Part shown: piece by piece, positions 1-13,900 of the stretch
Position numbering within the stretch: position 1 is the first letter of the stretch
Layout: the number at the start of each line of letters is the position of its first letter
Source: Perkinsus olseni
Taxonomy: Eukaryota; Perkinsozoa; Perkinsida; Perkinsidae
Direction of reading: 5' to 3'
NCBI GenBank assembly: GCA_013115135.1
Contig: JABANP010000102.1
Location: forward strand, 62,001-126,000
DNA: 64,000 nucleotides
The notes under the pieces: generated by a model
Told to the model about the DNA's origin: nothing
The model's database searches: none
Seen by the model: only the letters and a program-made list of their open reading frames with translations
Position numbers and translations under genes: made by a program

Positions 1-364
1 TCGTCTCATGCGTCTCCAACAGCTGCAGTCCAGCCACATTCAACGTCTCCTCACCTGGAGGCACGGCCCCTCAACGCACTGAGGAGCCCCCGGAAAAGCC
101 CGAGGTCTACGTGGTCAGGGACCAGAATTTCACGTGAACTAGAAAGTGGTCGTCGCGGAATTTTTGACCGAGGAATTACGATTTATAATTTATGAAACGG
201 GAATGGAAGATTTCGGTTCCCTGGAATTGAAATGGAAGTGACAGTTCATGAAATCGATCGGGCAATGGTGTGCCAGGGTGATCTGATTGGATAACACAAT
301 GCTAGCAGCTCTTTTACAACATCAACATCATGATAAATTCTGATGAATTCGAGTATCAAACTAC
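1..364. other. no gene seen
   Basis: I see no supported coding region, RNA gene or repeat here. The stretch lies downstream of the stop codon of the minus-strand secreted-protein gene. Confidence 0.5.
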
Positions 365-1792
365 TCACGACGACACCTTGGCGAGCTCCACCGTCTCTGC
401 AGGAGAGCCATCACGGGCCACTCCGAGGTGGAGCAAGATTCGATCGTCTCCATTGGGTTCGATGGCGATGTTATTGAGAGCAAGGTCTCGGACCCCAGTA
501 TGTTCCTGCACGTTCCAAACTTGCATCTCGGCCACCATCACATTCGTAGGGTCCGTGTCTCCCTCGTCTACCTTCATAACTCTATCGCCACTCAACCTCA
601 TGTAGTCGATGGTCTCCCCGTTGCCTTCTGGGAGATCGAAGGTGAACCTAGCTTCCAAAGCCTCGTCTTTTTCGCGAATATCCACCTCCGTTGACAAGCA
701 CCCGCTCGGGTGACCAAAGACGCTGTAGGTGCCAGCCTTCACCGGGGCCACATAGGGAGTCGAAACGCGAGGAGACACCGCAGCGGTGCTGAGGCGTGCG
801 GTTGCAGCGCGGTCGTCAAGTATTGTGGGTTCCCTTTCTGTTCCGGAGACCCTATCCAGAATCGCCGTCGCAGCAGGTGACCCATCACGAGCCCTCCCAA
901 GGTTCACAAGAATCTGCTTATTCCCCTTCGCTTCAATGGTGATGGTACCGAGGGCCAACCCTCGAATGTTGGTAGCCGCCTGCACGTTCCAGACGTACAT
1001 TTCGGACAGCATCACAATCATCGGGTCTGTCACTTCCTTGTCCACCTTCATAACTCTATCGCCACTCAACACCATGTAGTCAATTTCCTCCTCGCTTCCG
1101 TCAAGGAGCTTAAAGGTGAACTTAGCTTCTAAATTCTCGTCTCTTTCACGAATATCCACCTTCGTTGACAAGCAGCCGCTCGGCTGACCATATACCTCGT
1201 AACTCCCTACTCCCACGCGCCCTTTAGAGGAGCCACCAGCAACAGCAGGGCGGGGCCGGGGCGTCACAACGCTCTGCCCAGGGTATCCGCCCTTCTTCAC
1301 GGGTTTCCTCTGTAGCATAGGCTCCTCGTCGTCCAAGACAAGGTGATACTTCTCTATCGCTACAGTAAGACGGTACTTGTATTGGTAGCGCGTTGATGGT
1401 GTTGGATAAATTCTAAGGGACTCCGGGCTGAGCTTGGCGTCGATTTTCAACAACTTTCCCGCTTTATTCAGCCACTCATTGAGCCCCGTACCATTTCTCA
1501 GCTCTGTGCTATTAACGACCAACTTGTGAACCTCGAAAGTGTGCATCTCTTCCATCTCCCACTCGAAGGGCACCACAGGGGTCGCGACTTCAACGTTGTT
1601 TCTCGTCGAAAAGCGGAGCCTCGCATCGACATCCACCTCGTCACGTTGGTACAAGTCCGCACAGAAGGTGTCGAATGGGACCTCAGGATAAGGGAAAAGT
1701 TTCTTGCTGTGACAGTAGGTGCCGTAGAACTCCTCAGCCAGCACTCGGCTGATGTGGGACGTAATTATAAGGAGAAGGTAACGGCCAAGCAT
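365..1792 (-). CDS. secreted protein with tandemly duplicated C-terminal domain
   Basis: Single-exon reading frame of about 475 residues when started at the ATG at 1792. I chose this start because it opens a classic signal peptide (MLGRYLLLIITSHISRVLA) followed by mature sequence EEFYG; the open frame continues 61 codons upstream with compositionally poor sequence. Residues about 20-170 form a unique N-terminal part with four Cys and possible N-glycosylation sites (NST, NGT). Residues about 196-318 and 354-475 are two copies of one domain of about 122 residues. Both copies share PSGCLST, VDIRE, the IDYM..LSGDRVMKVD block, VWNVQ and ARDGSPA. The single Cys per repeat is conserved. I recognise no family. 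It resembles the small secreted proteins at 24.6 and 45.9 kb only in a short beta-rich stretch. Export is inferred from the signal peptide. Confidence 0.75.
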   Translation of the reverse strand: MLGRYLLLIITSHISRVLAEEFYGTYCHSKKLFPYPEVPFDTFCADLYQRDEVDVDARLRFSTRNNVEVATPVVPFEWEMEEMHTFEVHKLVVNSTELRNGTGLNEWLNKAGKLLKIDAKLSPESLRIYPTPSTRYQYKYRLTVAIEKYHLVLDDEEPMLQRKPVKKGGYPGQSVVTPRPRPAVAGGSSKGRVGVGSYEVYGQPSGCLSTKVDIRERDENLEAKFTFKLLDGSEEEIDYMVLSGDRVMKVDKEVTDPMIVMLSEMYVWNVQAATNIRGLALGTITIEAKGNKQILVNLGRARDGSPAATAILDRVSGTEREPTILDDRAATARLSTAAVSPRVSTPYVAPVKAGTYSVFGHPSGCLSTEVDIREKDEALEARFTFDLPEGNGETIDYMRLSGDRVMKVDEGDTDPTNVMVAEMQVWNVQEHTGVRDLALNNIAIEPNGDDRILLHLGVARDGSPAETVELAKVSS

Positions 1793-1975
1793 CAAACGGA
1801 GAACGGAGACTGAAGAGGTTCGAGAACAGAACTTCGTTTCGGACAGGCTGGAAATGGAAATGAACTTTTCGGGCACACTGGGTGATCTGTGGCGCGGAGT
1901 GCGACGCCGTGACGCGAAATCGGCGATTTCAAATCGCGCAGTGCCTCTGATGGCGGCGTAGCGGACTGTGCCCAA

Positions 1976-2447
1976 CAGGGCTGTGCGCAGTAAATCGATC
2001 AGTCCCAGAACCTAAGACGGCAGTAATCGCCTGGCCAGCTGGCACAGAAAGGGTCCACTCGATCGATTCGTTCCCGAGTGCCTCACTCTCATGTCTGCTC
2101 TGAAGAGTGCTCAGGTAGGCTGCCCCGTGATTTCCTTGTCAAGTTAGAAGGCTGCTCACTCGGGCTCCTTGCTTTGATCATAACGCGCATCCCGAGAGAG
2201 TTATCCCTGTCTTCATGACAGTGCCTTGTAAAACAAGCGCTCGCCCCGACGAGCGTTTCATTCTGAAGAAGTACGATCTTGTAAGTAGCACAACCTTCGC
2301 CAATATCCGCACTTCCCGAAGATGTGCGAAGTAGTTGGCTTTTTGTGAGCTTTTCCCGGAAGAAATGAATGAATCGCGAGTAGCTCAACAACAAAGCGAC
2401 TACCGGTAAAATGAAACCCATTAAATTTGCAACATTAAAAATACAAC
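1976..2447. other. gap between two minus-strand genes, no convincing gene
   Basis: Lies upstream of the secreted-protein gene and downstream of the last recognised pseudouridine synthase exon. A minus-strand open frame at 2089-2460 follows a GTAAGT donor-like site at 2452-2447. It could therefore hold a further exon of that gene, but its composition does not persuade me. Confidence 0.35.
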
Positions 2448-4962
2448 TTACTTCATACAAGCTGGGCAGAGCTCTTCAGCCCAAACAGGGGCGTCTGTCC
2501 GCAAGTGGAACTCCGTTCCATCGTCCAGCCTGGCCGAGTATGAGCACGCGTGCAGAAAGATACCTCCAGGAATGGTGACGTCAGAGATGCCTCCTCGGCC
2601 AGGCAATCGGCGAATAGCGAAGGGATGCCTCTCATCGAAGACCCCACCGTACTTCTCGTCATTAACGATTGGCAGGCTAATAGACTGCAGATGCACCTGA
2701 CCAATACCAGAGAATCAAGCGGTCGCTGTGCCTCGATGGCGAGGCGGGATAAGGGAAAAGTTGCGAGTATCAATCACAGAGGGAAAATTTTTCCCGGAAA
2801 AATGAAAATATGTGCTCAGAAATAGAAGTCCGCAAGGGAGCGCCGAAAGCAATTGCGATTTTACCGTAATAGAATCGATTCTGCTTTCACGTGTTACTAA
2901 CGTGATGTTAGGACGCCTCTCACCGGTAGCGAGCAGTCAAGCAGGGCGAATAAGAGCATATCAGTGCCATGCACCGCAGTTAACCGTGTTGAAGGTACTC
3001 GGGTGCCTCTCAGAAATTATGAGAGGATTCTGGGAATTCTGTGTCAGAATTCCCTGACGTCCGCCGACTTACTCGGATTTGATGTTTCCTCCCGGTGACA
3101 GGAATGCATTCGACGATGCTCTCATCCAGATCAGGTATGTACTTCATCAAGCTTATCCGTGTCAGGGAGGGTCGACCGTCTTCGCTGATGGTTACCGTAC
3201 CATCAGTACGATCGACTCGGAGGGGTGCAGCAACAACAACTACGAAATTTGCCAATCATAGCAACCCACCGCGACCCGTAACCCACCCTCGCCAGCAGGG
3301 CATCTCCCGGAAACTCTTGCAATATACGTCTTATTCGCGCTACGTCTTCGCTGGACTTGTTCGAATTCACGAGCTGCGTTGGCGGTCTTCGCAAAAACTA
3401 CCTACACAGCGTGAGGGATGCCGCTGATGGGAGTTGTTCCATGAGAGTCTCTGGCTGCACCGCTGCTCTACGTCAACAGGAAAAATTCTCACGAATTTAT
3501 GATGAGCTTCATCAGGAGATGGTGGAGAAGTTGTCTTTCGGTTCTTTGTAAGTTCACCAGGGAGATGACCTCCCGAATTCAGGGATGTCATCGGACGACC
3601 GACAGAAAGATATTAGCGCACCGCGAAGAGAAAGTGCTTACTATCCCCGAAGTGACCCTATCAAGTCGATGTAGCGGAAAAAGGTGGTATCCACGGGAAG
3701 CCTCGAGGATCTTCACGCAGGTGTTGTAGTAATAACCCACACATTCATGCACCTGATTAGAGGGAAAACCTATTCAGCATCTGAGAAGAATAAAAGTAGA
3801 TGGGCAAGCAGAAACAGAAGTTTATTCGCGTGTGCAAGAAAACACCATCGAAAGTAACGACGAGGGTTCAACTCGAGGAAAACAAACGACGGGAGGGACT
3901 GGATTCCGGGCTCTCCAGGCATTCCAGGCCATGGAGCGGCTCTTGGTCTACTGTCATGGGCCGAAACACAACACGACCAAGTCGGTGTAGTGACAGCTAC
4001 TTACCGGGAGACCACAAGGCTTATCGACAGCCAGGAACTCATCCGTCTCCATTAAAATTTTCATCGGCGTTGCTGGGATAGGATTCTCCACGCCTGAGAC
4101 AGAATAAGCTCTTCCTGGACTTCATCATATGAGAGTCCATACTCAGCAGCACCGAGAGATATCAAGGGGGCCGCCGCTGGGGGGTACCTCTACCGTAGAG
4201 GCTCTACGGCTCACAATGCAACGGTGATATTGTGACGATCGCACAAGGAAACCCCTTCACTCCGATGCATCAGGAGACGCGTCCGAGAAGGACTACTAGC
4301 ACACAATAATTGATCAGGTGAGTCGAAATTTGAGTTCGACCCAGCGTGGAGGCGTACTGAGTGCAAAACAGCTTGTGAGACAAGACGCGCGCGCAGCACG
4401 AGAGAATGATTACTACAAAGAAATTACTAACCATATCAATTCCAGCTTAGGAGTTCCGTTATGACCAGTAGCTGTCACATCCCGAGCACCCATCACCGCT
4501 TACTTATCGATCTCAGCCACAGACTTTCACCCGGGGCGACTCGATGGCCCTCGTCTGCTCTGAATTCCTTCCTACCACGCGCGAGCTTCAAATCACCGTC
4601 CCGCAGCAGCCTGAAGGCCGACCTGAGCGTGAAAAACGTTCATTTTTGAGCAACTTAAACAACGAAGAGAATGATTCTTGAGCACAGGCCAGCGGTACAC
4701 AAGCACGCTGTTGCACTGCAAACCAATCGTTGGTGATTTCCACGAGAGCCTCCCACTAGTGGGTCTCAGTCAAAACTTACCCTGCCAGCCCACGGCCTAG
4801 AAATCGAAAATCATCAGCAAACAGCTCCGCTATCGTCTTCCCTGCCCAGCGTTCCTTGATCCTAATCTCGAAGCTCCTTTCGTAGGGTGTAACGCATCGC
4901 AGACCATCCTCTTCGTATATCAGTGGCCGTTTCGATACCATAAAAAACGAAACTTTAAACAA
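2448..4962 (-). CDS. RluA/RPUSD2-type tRNA pseudouridine synthase, multi-exon
   Basis: Members of this family isomerise uridine to pseudouridine in tRNA or rRNA. Four coding blocks are seen. Block 1 (4962 or 4941 to 4781) has GLRCVTPYE and KERWAGKTIAELF, the N-terminal signature of the RPUSD2/Pus9 branch. A block near 3394-3297 has SSEDVARIRRILQ, as after the LD..TSG region of the family. The next block ends at 3073 with VTGRKHQIR. The last (2696-2448) begins VHLQSISLPIVNDEKYGG and contains IFLHACSYS and WAEELC. The intron 3072-2697 is well defined (GTAAGT...CAG, phase 0) and restores the canonical TGRKHQIRVHL motif. The exon with the catalytic HRLD motif was not located; it should lie between 4780 and 3400. 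The large intron holds the palindromic insertion at 4188. Confidence 0.75.
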
Positions 4963-7900
4963 ACTGATCTCCGAGACGATTCACGCTACAGACGGTCGTT
5001 AGCAACTCGGGACAAATTGTCGACTGAGGTAGTGCATATCTCATGCCTCTACTCCAATGATGCACGGCAAACCTCAACCCCGGGAAATGACGGATATAAG
5101 GTTGTTGAAAACAGATTCTAGATTCGAAAAGCGTATTCTCAAGGTTAAGGTTGTGATAAGCATCACCATCAGCCTTGAATCTGCTCAGTTTTCATAGGCT
5201 GTCTTCAAACGCATGGGCGATGCCGAACGGCTCAGCCGAATTCTCGATGCGATCAACACAGTGAGTGGCACTGTTCACTCTATAGCCTTGAAAATGCCAA
5301 CAAATGCACGCTCCGAAATGCTGTCGCGTGCATTGCCGTGTGGTGTGCGACATTTCTGCCTGGGTGATCAATTCTCGGAGCGATACGTCCATCATTCAAA
5401 TTCCTGAATGGTGGGTAAATTGACTCAATTTAATTGAGTCGTATTTCTTCCCTACCGAACAGATTCCGCAGCGTCCGAACTGATTCCTGAAGCTCCTAAC
5501 TTCGACAACGTTGTCGAGGAAGAAGCGAGTTACCTTCACCTGTAGAAGCTGCTTTCCCCGTCCATAAAGTACTTCTTGAGCTTCTATGGGGAAAGCGAGC
5601 ATTAAAAGTATACACAACCTGCCGAAAACAGGAACATGAGAATCCACTCACATTGCATAGATGAAAAAACCCGCACGACTATGCACCCTTCAGTAAGAAG
5701 CTCTCCGAGGAAGTTCTTCAAGACCGTTGACAAGTGTATTTGATAAAATATTGTACGGGCCTTCCGGGGGCTCGCAAACTTGGGCGGGAACACTTCTCCC
5801 GGCTTCCTGGACAAGTTTAAGGCTTGAGCTCATGAGCTTCTCAATTTTCCCAATGAAACGATTTGAATTGAAACCCCTTATTTTCATTGAACAGTCTCTA
5901 ATGGGTTCATCATATATGATAAATAGTCAGTGACTATCGGATATAAGGACTCCATACATCAAGCTCGGGTGCTCAAAACTCAACAAGAAATATCCTGCTC
6001 ATGCCATGTGGCAGCACGGTGATATCGTGCAGAATTAGCAATTACCCCGCAGTAGTACGCAGGAGCATCAAACGTTGCACCATTTTCTTCGCTCGCACCC
6101 TCATTGGTTCCCTCCTCAGTGAGGGTTCCTCAGTTCCCTCGACGTTGACCTTCCAACCTGGGCGCATTAAGGGAGCGGATTCTCGACTCGACGTTCATAG
6201 CCTTAGCATTGAGCACATCTCCAGAATACATGCAGTTAATCAGACTCCGGTCTGTCTAGGAAACGCACCAAAGCCTCCATAGAGGAGGATCTTGACCACT
6301 ATGCTGCACTTTGCTGAAACTGCTGAGCACCATGCTGCACTATCTCAGGGCAACCCATGTGTGGAATCAACATGGGGAGAGGACGGAGTCGTCACGCAGC
6401 TACCCTCGCACAGCCCAGCGGAGGAGTAAGGCCATAGGTCTCATCAAAAGTTTCCCAGACCGCCTCGCCCGCGTCTCTAGGGTCCACAGGCAGTTGATGA
6501 ACATCAACCCAGCGAGCTGCGAGAACCCTCAGGAAAGCTCATGACACCCTCAATTTTTTCTGAAATTCTCGGATGGACTCAGTCTGGCTGTTATAATCGT
6601 GAATCCGCTCTGTCACAGAGTCGGCACAGAGCCTCTGTGCCAGGACTTTAGAAGAAGATCTTCGATGTTCTGATAGCGAACTGCTCGGAAGAGTTCCGGT
6701 CAATGGACGACTCTTCATCGGTCAATGTTTGACCGTCATTCCCTGAGTTGCGCTGCGTGCTTCCTCCAGCTCCTCCCACAAACTCATAATCAACGCAGGC
6801 TCGAATACCAAGCAGTATTCAATAGAGAGTGGCTCCCTGTAATACGAAGATAGGTAGAACTTTTACCGTAGAAGACTCCATTTGAGCTATAGCTCACTCG
6901 CTACTTTAGTGGAAATCGAAACGTTAGAGGCGGCGGAGCGATGCTCTTATCGCATCGCGGGAGACGCGCCCCACCTCCAGCTGCCCTCCGATTCTTCTGT
7001 GCCGAATCCAGCCGTTTTCGTATTGCTGGTGGCGCTAGCCTGCTCCTAGACTCTCTCCCCAGAACTCGAATCAGCTGCCATCATTTGCTCACAGATATGA
7101 TCCTATAGCGGCACCTGGGGTGACCACGAGTCATGCAATAAGTCTCGTGATGACACGAAGATATCCAGCCGCCGTCTAGATATCTCGCAACAAGCAGCAT
7201 GCCGGTACAGACGGGACCGCGCCAACGACGAGGGTAGACTGAAAAAGAGCCAGTGAAGAATAAGGAACGAATAATCCGGTCAACACGAGCGCTTTCGGTA
7301 TCATGTCATTCAAGAGACACGACCATCCGACTGTTGAAGGTCATGGACATGGATTTCTAGAGGCTCTCTAGCCTACATAGAGAACCCGCAGGCCGTGGCC
7401 CTCAGCAAAGTAAGGGACTCTCACGAACCCCTACTGAGGGTTCTACGCAAAGGAGGTTTCTCAACCACGTACAGAACGCAAGTCCGTTGGGAGATGACAA
7501 CACAAGATCTGTGTCACAGAAGTTGCAGAAGGATCAGTAGCGACGTCTGCAGCCGACTTGACAACTGAGAGGTTCAATTTTCCAGGATCCTGAACCAAAA
7601 AATCTGTTGGGCTGGCCGCTAGCTGCGCAACGCCCTAGCGCTCGGGAGGGGTTCTCGCATGGCCTCAGAGGCCCGACCTCTGAAGAAAAGGTTATCATCT
7701 ATAGCATTTTGGTCAAGCACGCTGGCAACACTGTTGCCGCAACAGTCATCTTGGCAAACTGCGCGAGTTAGCTGCTCTTCCCTGTGGAATCTCTCTTTGC
7801 GCCTTTCCTTCATTGGTCTCTCCGCGAGCAGAGCGTTGTGATGGGCCAAGCAGCCGACCGGAACGCAGCCGGTCAGTGCAGTGACTTTGCAGCAGCGCTC

Positions 7901-10900
7901 AAGCACAATAATGCGAGTCCTGCGGGCTTTGGTTACGTTGCTCGCGTTGTCGGTGAGAACGGTCACAACAGTTACGGTAGCTCGGCTGAACGCCATCACC
8001 GTGATGGCATCACACACTTCATCACCAAGACGAGCCGAGATACACTCTTCTCTGAAACTTCTGCGAGCAGAGTGAATTCAGTTCACACGCCCAATCGGTC
8101 CGAGCGCGCCACTCAGCCGTTGGTAGCTGGCTTGGGAATCACTAATGCTGTCTTCACCGACCGCGGAGGTCAACTGTCTCCTAGGGAGTCTCGTCGACTC
8201 TCAAGTGAGCATCTGTCTTAGACAGACTGTCTAGTAGAGATTTCGAGACCAGAGGTATCTCACCTCGAATTTCGAGGCTCGAAATCATCGATCTCGGAGC
8301 CTTCATCTGTTGTCGATTGTCAGCGACCGACGATCGCCGACCGTTACCCAATGGGTGATGGTAATACCCATCACAGCTCGAAATGCAGCTTCCAAAGTAG
8401 GAATTACTGCCAAACCGCTTTAATCGGAGACATTCTCTCTGAGAGAATGCTATGTCCCAGTATCTTGATGCATCATCGGGGTGCATTCGTCGCGGAGCGA
8501 CGCAACTGAGCGACCCCAATGCGAAGGAGCGGCTGTTATCCTTGATCAGTGACCATTGATCACACTTCACTACATTTACCCCCAGACTCTAGGGCTCAGA
8601 GACGGAGTTCAAACAAGCTGGGATAACGATGTTATCCGCTCGTGTAGGCGAGCTAGACGAGCACACACGGGTACGGTGAACTAATGTCACATTATTAATG
8701 TGATGACACCTCGATGCAGTAGTGATATAATAGTGAGATAATGGTCAGAGACATTCCTCTCTGCGAGGCATAAGCTCTCTCGAATAGAGTTGTTGAATCG
8801 ATTGAAGCAGTCTACGTGGGCAGTAACTATGTTTGAATCTCAGTTCGAGATTTTCCCATGACCCAGCCCAGAGAGCGCTCCACGCAGTCTCCGCATTCCA
8901 GAGGATCTAGCCTACCTGTTCCAGTGAATATTCACCAGCTCCGCGTACACTGCGAATCCTCAGTTAATGAACTGCGGAGCGCAGTCTGCGCCCACCTTTG
9001 GGGGCCCAGGGTTCGCGGTTCTCCATTCTGCTCAATCCTGTGGATTCAGAGAAACAAGATGTGATTACTGGAAATGACCTAGAAAGTTATTCAGTCCCAA
9101 ACGTTATCACACTCAGTTGCCACAGTGTGACACACTGTGGCAATCTGCAAGCCTGAGCATTATTATATGGGTTGATGAAGCTATCCTGGGCTTCCAGGAA
9201 GCCGCTTCCTCTGCATGAAAGACACCGAAGCTAAGCGATGGGGCCTAACGAACGACCCGAGCGAGGCACCATGAGTCCATGCCGAACAGTGGGAATAAAC
9301 GTCGCAAAATTGTTGAAAATGACACCGGGTAATCCTCAATGGGATATCAGCGAGATATCATCTTTTACTATTCCAAACCACCATAATGATGGCATCATTC
9401 ATGGACTGCTCGCCCGCGGTCGGCAGCAGTATCAGATATAACGAAGGCGACGACAGTTCCACTGAGTGGCGAATCTGATTCACTCTGGTTTCGCCGAGAT
9501 GGTAGAGAGCCCATCATCGCCTCTTGCAAGGGCCGACTCGCTCGGAGCTCGCCCGATGTTCTGAGTAGCGTCGACTATTGTACCAAATCCTAAACTGCTT
9601 CCGCACTTCGGGCTCAAGCTCCTATATAGCTCCGTCGCGTGAAGTCAGCTGCTCTTCATCATGCGGCATCTTGAAGGACGGTAGATGCGCATCATAGAGC
9701 CTTTTATCACGTCCACCTGTATCTACATAGGTATGAGTAGCTCGGGGAAAATCCACAGGCATAGCTCACTCGTAGGCGATACTACTAACTCGGGCAAGAC
9801 CCCAGTCATCTCCGTGATGATGGAGGTGAGAGTGGCCGCGTCTGGAGGTGGGCCATCGAGATGAAGAGCGGAATTCCCCACTGTAGTGCCGAGGGCTCGG
9901 TAGCTCCCCTGAGGGGAGCGAGTCCGACTCGCCGGGTCCTGGAGGGGTTTCAGTGGAACCGTCTCACGGCGGCACGTTTTGCAGAAAGTTATTGACGTAT
10001 TTCTACCTCTTCTGTACTGCGAAGAGTTCAGATGCAACGAATGTTGTTAAGGACTCCTGTGACAGGAGTGAGAAAATCCGTGCACCTAGCGGATGCATCT
10101 CCCTAGCAGGGAGTCCCTACTACTGCCGTCAAAGAGTCTCTGCTAGCCGGGCGAGCCAAGCCTCTCCAAGACTAGCCTGAAAGCCTCAGACGGTATCTCT
10201 AACCCGGAGTTCTGACCAACTTGCGCAGACCCAGCTGCGAGTGGTGACCGCCCAGTACTCCCCTCCTCAGTAGGGGTTCACTACAGGTGAACCGGAAATC
10301 ATTCGACATCCAGACAGTGGGTCGGACCCACTGGGTCCCAGTGTGGAAGTGTCACAGCATCTCTATAAGTTACCCACTTACGTTCCGAGTCGGAACTTCC
10401 GACGTCATTCAAGCTGGCTCGTCTCTGACCAGAGGCGTGTCCCAGTGCCAATTCTGCGAGAAAGGCGGCGATAAGCACTAGCCAGATTAGAACTCATTGT
10501 ACCTTGACGATGAGAAGGATCAATGGCATAAAATATATACCATAAATGTCGAATGCCAGATTCGACTCAAACCATTCGAGGAATCCCTCAGAAGAGATTG
10601 AAGAAAATAGACCTGGCGTGCGGTAGCTTCCATACGCTCCAGGCTACGCTCCACAACGCAACGCCAACAAGAGCGAAGTAACGAAGAAAGTTGTCGACAC
10701 GACACAACGGTTGAGAGCATAGTCTTCTTCCTATAGCTCAAAGCGAGCAACTATCCCCCTCCTAAAGCACCGCAGTCTCTCAACTGACCTTTGCGACGCC
10801 AGAAACCTATCAGGGTGGCTGGCGGAAGGAAAAATAGATTTTCTTTCCTTCACTTCTTTTCTTTCAGGAAAATAGGAAAGTAAGGAAACTTGCGAAGGAA

Positions 10901-13900
10901 AGAATAATCCAATTTTTCTGGGCGGCCTTCGGCCGCCTCCTTAGAAAAAAGCTGTTTGTAGAGCAGTGCTTTGTGAGGCCGTATGCGGATCCTGATGCTT
11001 GCAACACTAGTAGTGATTCACTACCCCTGAGTAAAATCACCCACTGATCCCGATGCGTGAGTAAAAGCCGGGCGGTGATGCTGAGTACGCAAGTCGGATT
11101 ATATTACTCTGAGTAACATGCAAGATTCAAGATGCTGATTCCTGAGCTCTGAGAGAGAGTATTGATTCACGATGGTGAATCAAACCCCCGTGTCATGAAC
11201 GATCTTAATCCGCGAATCACAGTGTGATTATCACACCAAATTTACACGTAAAACGCCCAGATCCAGTACCGGGGGGTTCTCGGCGAGAACTTCTCGCCGC
11301 GACCCTCATGGGGGATGCTGATTCAAAACCCTGAGTAAAGTCTCGCAATCTTGAACTTTCGTAATTTTCCATAGAATTTGAAAGGTTAGGTCAAGTCGGA
11401 AAAGTTGGAAAAAAAGCTTGCACCAGTATTTGAACCCGAGCCGAATTACTCGGGTTGTCACGCAACATGACTCACGTTGATGCGAGTGTGTAAGATGCAT
11501 TAGAAAGGCGGTCGCCTAGGATGGAAACCGGCGATCCCTGCGTGCATCGGAGTAGGTCGCTGATTGCGATGAGGGCCTCATCATGAGGCCAGAATCGCAG
11601 TTCTCGAGCATCCAGATCCAGTCGTTTCCGAGAAAAATGGATTTTTTGGGCTGCACGCCCTGCGGGCGCGCGCTATCCACAAACGGAAGGAAAAATAGAT
11701 TTCTAATTTTCCTTCCCTCCGCAGGAAAAATAGGGAGGAATGAAAGAAAGAATGGAAACTTCAGCCACCCTGAAACCTATGCTACCACACGAGTCGTGTG
11801 ACACGACCTTCCTTTTCGGCAGTGTTCATAGACAGCGTAAGCTTCAGTGACCTTGGATGGAATTGCGCTGATCAGTCGCCACTGGCATCGACGTACTGTC
11901 CATGGTTGAAGGCAAGCCTTTCTTCCGGCATAGCGCCAAGATGAGTTTAGTCTGCGCAAGCCGCAAGCAACTCCCCGAGCAGAGACGCCAGGCTTATGTT
12001 CGGGTTGATTCCGCCGTTCTTTAGTCCACTGTTCACTGCCTCGATGGCGTTGTTGTGACTCGGCACACTCTTCGGGATGTCCTCAGCACCTCTGGAACCA
12101 GCTAGCTCTGTGGCGGAGCCAGGTTTCCGTGAAGTAGCCACGTTAGCTCACGGAAGTATTCGACCATGAATGATCCAACCAAGGTCATATCGCGTAAGTC
12201 ACATAGTTGTCGGTTCGCCGGGCAATTCGCCTATATTGCCAAGTTGCTCCATCATAGGGTTCGAACGATGGAAAAATTCCCAAGAAAGACCCCTGGTCGA
12301 AGGCGAAAAAATTCTCCGTTACTCCGCCTAGTGTCCGGCAGTGACTGTCATGCGAGGTTCAACGATCGCTGATAAGCATAGCCGAAACAGCTATACATTT
12401 AGGCCGGGTGATTCGGCCATGCGCCCAGCGCATTGCGGCAGCTCTCTCTCTATATACGAGCTAAGCACATCAGTATCGCAGCCCATCGAAGACTCCGCAG
12501 ACTTGGCAGGCAGGAAAATTTCGCGACTACTTCAGTTGATTACTTTCGAGTCAAAGTAAGCAACTGAAGGACCGGCTTCGAGCTTGAGGTCGGGCGCTGA
12601 CTGCTCACCGAGCATCTTCACTCGATTCCAAACCTTCTGTATTGATGTTGCACGGAAACGCTGTGTGACGCGGAACGTCTCACAGCTGCGTAGTACTGTA
12701 GACTACAGTCTGTAGTGAAGTACGCTTCGCTCGGAGAACGCTTGCAAGTAACTGGGCTTGAACTGACCAGTCACAGCTCCGTCTCACCCGGCGTCGAGCC
12801 CTCCCATATTCATGCATGGCTCATGATAAAGAAAACTGAGGAACGGCCTCTCCCAGAAACATCCAGTACGAAGAGCAGTTTCTCAGTAGCAAAATTTGCC
12901 GTTCAATTTTAAACAGCAGTTTCTCACCAGCGACGCAAGAGCAGCATTCCTTGAGATTCGGTGCTTACAAACGAGTAAGAGCCACTAATAAGACCTCAGC
13001 CAACCTACAATGCTAGTCCGGCGCCCATAGCACAATCCCGACGCATGTTGGCTGTGACAGTCGAGTACCTGTAGGTACGCCTACGAGCGCCAAGCTGCGA
13101 GCAAGCCCTCCTACAATGGATTCTCAATACACACCTCGTAACCTTCCTCGTCAGGTATATGCCCGTCTGGGAGTTCAGGACTATTTAGGACTAGACAACG
13201 GCGATGATGGGAGTAACTGCTGCGTGTCAGTCCAGCTCGGTGCAGAACGGAAATCTCGGGCTGACCTTAAAGGGTATCTCCAACGGGCTGTTAGTCGGTG
13301 TAAGCCTTCGGAGAGGGCTTGGATCTGAGCAATTTTCCACACGAAGAAATCGCATCTAATTTAAAGCAGGGCAAACCTCGTAGGCAGGTAGAGCAACCAA
13401 GTCGGGTGCCAAAACCCGATAGACGAAAGGAAACAGCTCCGCATACCTACGGGGTAACCGTGGTCAACCGGAAGTGGCCTCGCCCCCAGCCTAACATGTG
13501 CTCATGCGTTCCATGGTACTGCAATGTGAATGCCGATGCACAGCCGAAACGGACATCAGCCGCACTACAGTGGACATATTCCTGTACTAAGGAGGAACCG
13601 TGAAGACCTGACAACTCATTCGGATATCTGTGGATTTTATAGGAGACGTGGCTACAACGCATCTTTCGAACTGGCCGCGAGAATTCTCAAACCAATACTT
13701 TCAGAACATCGCCTCTCGCGAGCAGCGCCTTGCGCACTATAATGACACCAATTGTTAACTCCAGAGACTCAAGCCCAACCGTCGGGAAGCTACCGACAAC
13801 CGCTACAGGATGGCCTCCGGCGGGAAAAAACCGAGATGTCCTGTTTTCGGGGGAAATTGTAGAGCCGGCTCAATGCAGGATCTGGCAGTTTGAAGGTATC

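Noticed and set aside
4751..4762. Even palindrome CCCACTAGTGGG as part of the same family
   Set aside because: It has no central base and no 6-mer repeat; even palindromes appear rarer than odd ones here, but I did not count them.
9225..9300. 5S rRNA-like words (CCGAAGCTAAGCGATGGGG and CCATGCCGAACAGTGGGA)
   Set aside because: The flanks do not pair like 5S rRNA and the order of the words is wrong for one gene.
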